Shown piece after piece: positions 63,903 to 64,000 of a DNA stretch of 64,000 nt; position 1 is the stretch's first letter, and every line of letters starts with the position of its first letter. A program made the translations under genes and the position numbers. The notes beneath the pieces were generated by a model. That model had not been told where the DNA came from. It worked only from the letters and a program-made list of their open reading frames with translations, and made no database searches. This stretch comes from Limnothrix sp. FACHB-406 (GTDB taxonomy: Bacteria; Cyanobacteriota; Cyanobacteriia; CACIAM-69d): positions 54,999 through 118,998 of the forward strand of contig NZ_JACJSP010000013.1 of the NCBI RefSeq assembly GCF_014698235.1, in the 5' to 3' direction.

Positions 63903-64000
63903 ATGACCATCGCAGTTGGACGCGTGGGCACGGAACGCGGGTGGTTCGACGTAGTGGACGACTGGCTGAAGCGGGATCGCTTCGTCTTCGTCGGCTGGTC
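63903..64000 (+). CDS. psbD: Photosystem II D2 protein, 5' end
   Basis: The first 32 residues of the D2 reaction-centre protein: [20 protein letters not shown] then [12 protein letters not shown], an N-terminus that is nearly invariant in cyanobacteria. D2 binds P680, pheophytin and the non-haem iron together with D1. The gene continues beyond the window and is normally followed by an overlapping psbC. ATG 63903 is preceded by AGAGGAACTCC. Confidence 0.96.
   Translation, partial: MTIAVGRVGTERGWFDVVDDWLKRDRFVFVGW

Overview
This is a cyanobacterial chromosome segment. The octamer GCGATCGC (HIP1) and its core GATCGC occur throughout. The window contains genes seen almost only in cyanobacteria and plastids (ycf4, ycf34, a pair of CpcT/CpeT bilin lyases, a DUF1823 gene), and psbD starts at the right edge. 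A short secreted protein carrying the RGSGR pentapeptide (PatX type, 37508-37735) suggests a filamentous lineage. No heterocyst genes are visible, and the genus cannot be fixed from this window. By eye most of the sequence is moderately GC-rich. AT-richer stretches (about 3.7-4.6, 6.1-7.0, 16.6-18.8 and 19.9-21.1 kb) coincide with accessory genes.

Layout. 0-10 kb: the end of a PRC-barrel gene, DUF1823, a PEP-CTERM exported protein, a Uma2-type nuclease, a CAP/DUF5648 secreted protein overlapping the 3' end of trmFO, a PemK/MazF toxin-antitoxin pair, a membrane coiled-coil protein and a small heat-shock protein. 10-21 kb: msrA, a second Uma2 gene, a UPF0182 giant membrane protein, an SpmA-SpmB fusion, a sensor kinase, DUF427, pyrR and the wreck of a restriction-modification locus. 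21-34 kb: a 2054-residue CBS/GAF/PAS hybrid kinase whose first GAF domain has the Cys-His of bilin-binding GAFs, an M23 peptidase, an M42 peptidase and a LarC with a very long His-rich insert. 34-45 kb: a PilT ATPase with a proline-rich head, a hydrolase, patX, scpB, crcB, a gene-free kilobase that may encode a structured RNA, a trans-sulfuration enzyme, two divergent unknown genes flanking five 14-bp repeats, and ycf34. 45-50 kb: a sensor kinase, a receiver-kinase hybrid and two membrane proteins. 50-55 kb: rplL, rplJ, rplA, rplK, nusG, secE, trnW and rplS, all on the minus strand. 55-64 kb: a TonB-like protein, a bestrophin, two CpcT/CpeT lyases, an AI-2E transporter, a beta-ketoacyl-ACP synthase, a cyclophilin lipoprotein, ycf4 and the first 32 codons of psbD.

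How it fits together. The translation/export block (rplS to rplL) and the photosynthesis genes (ycf4, ycf34, cpcT/cpeT-like, psbD) are housekeeping. Signalling is prominent, with four histidine kinases. Mobile and selfish DNA is present as short elements: a MITE-like family with 16-bp terminal repeats and a CAAGGGGCTTAAGCCCCTTG core, which sits between convergent genes; a 28-bp palindrome; a toxin-antitoxin pair; and a decayed restriction-modification system. Many spacers carry tandem repeats of 11-27 bp. I saw no CRISPR array, no intact insertion sequence and no rRNA. The most novel candidates are the patX homologue, the possible photoreceptor kinase, the MITE family, the repeat-flanked unknown pair at 42.9-44.5 kb and the possible structured RNA at 39.7-40.1 kb.
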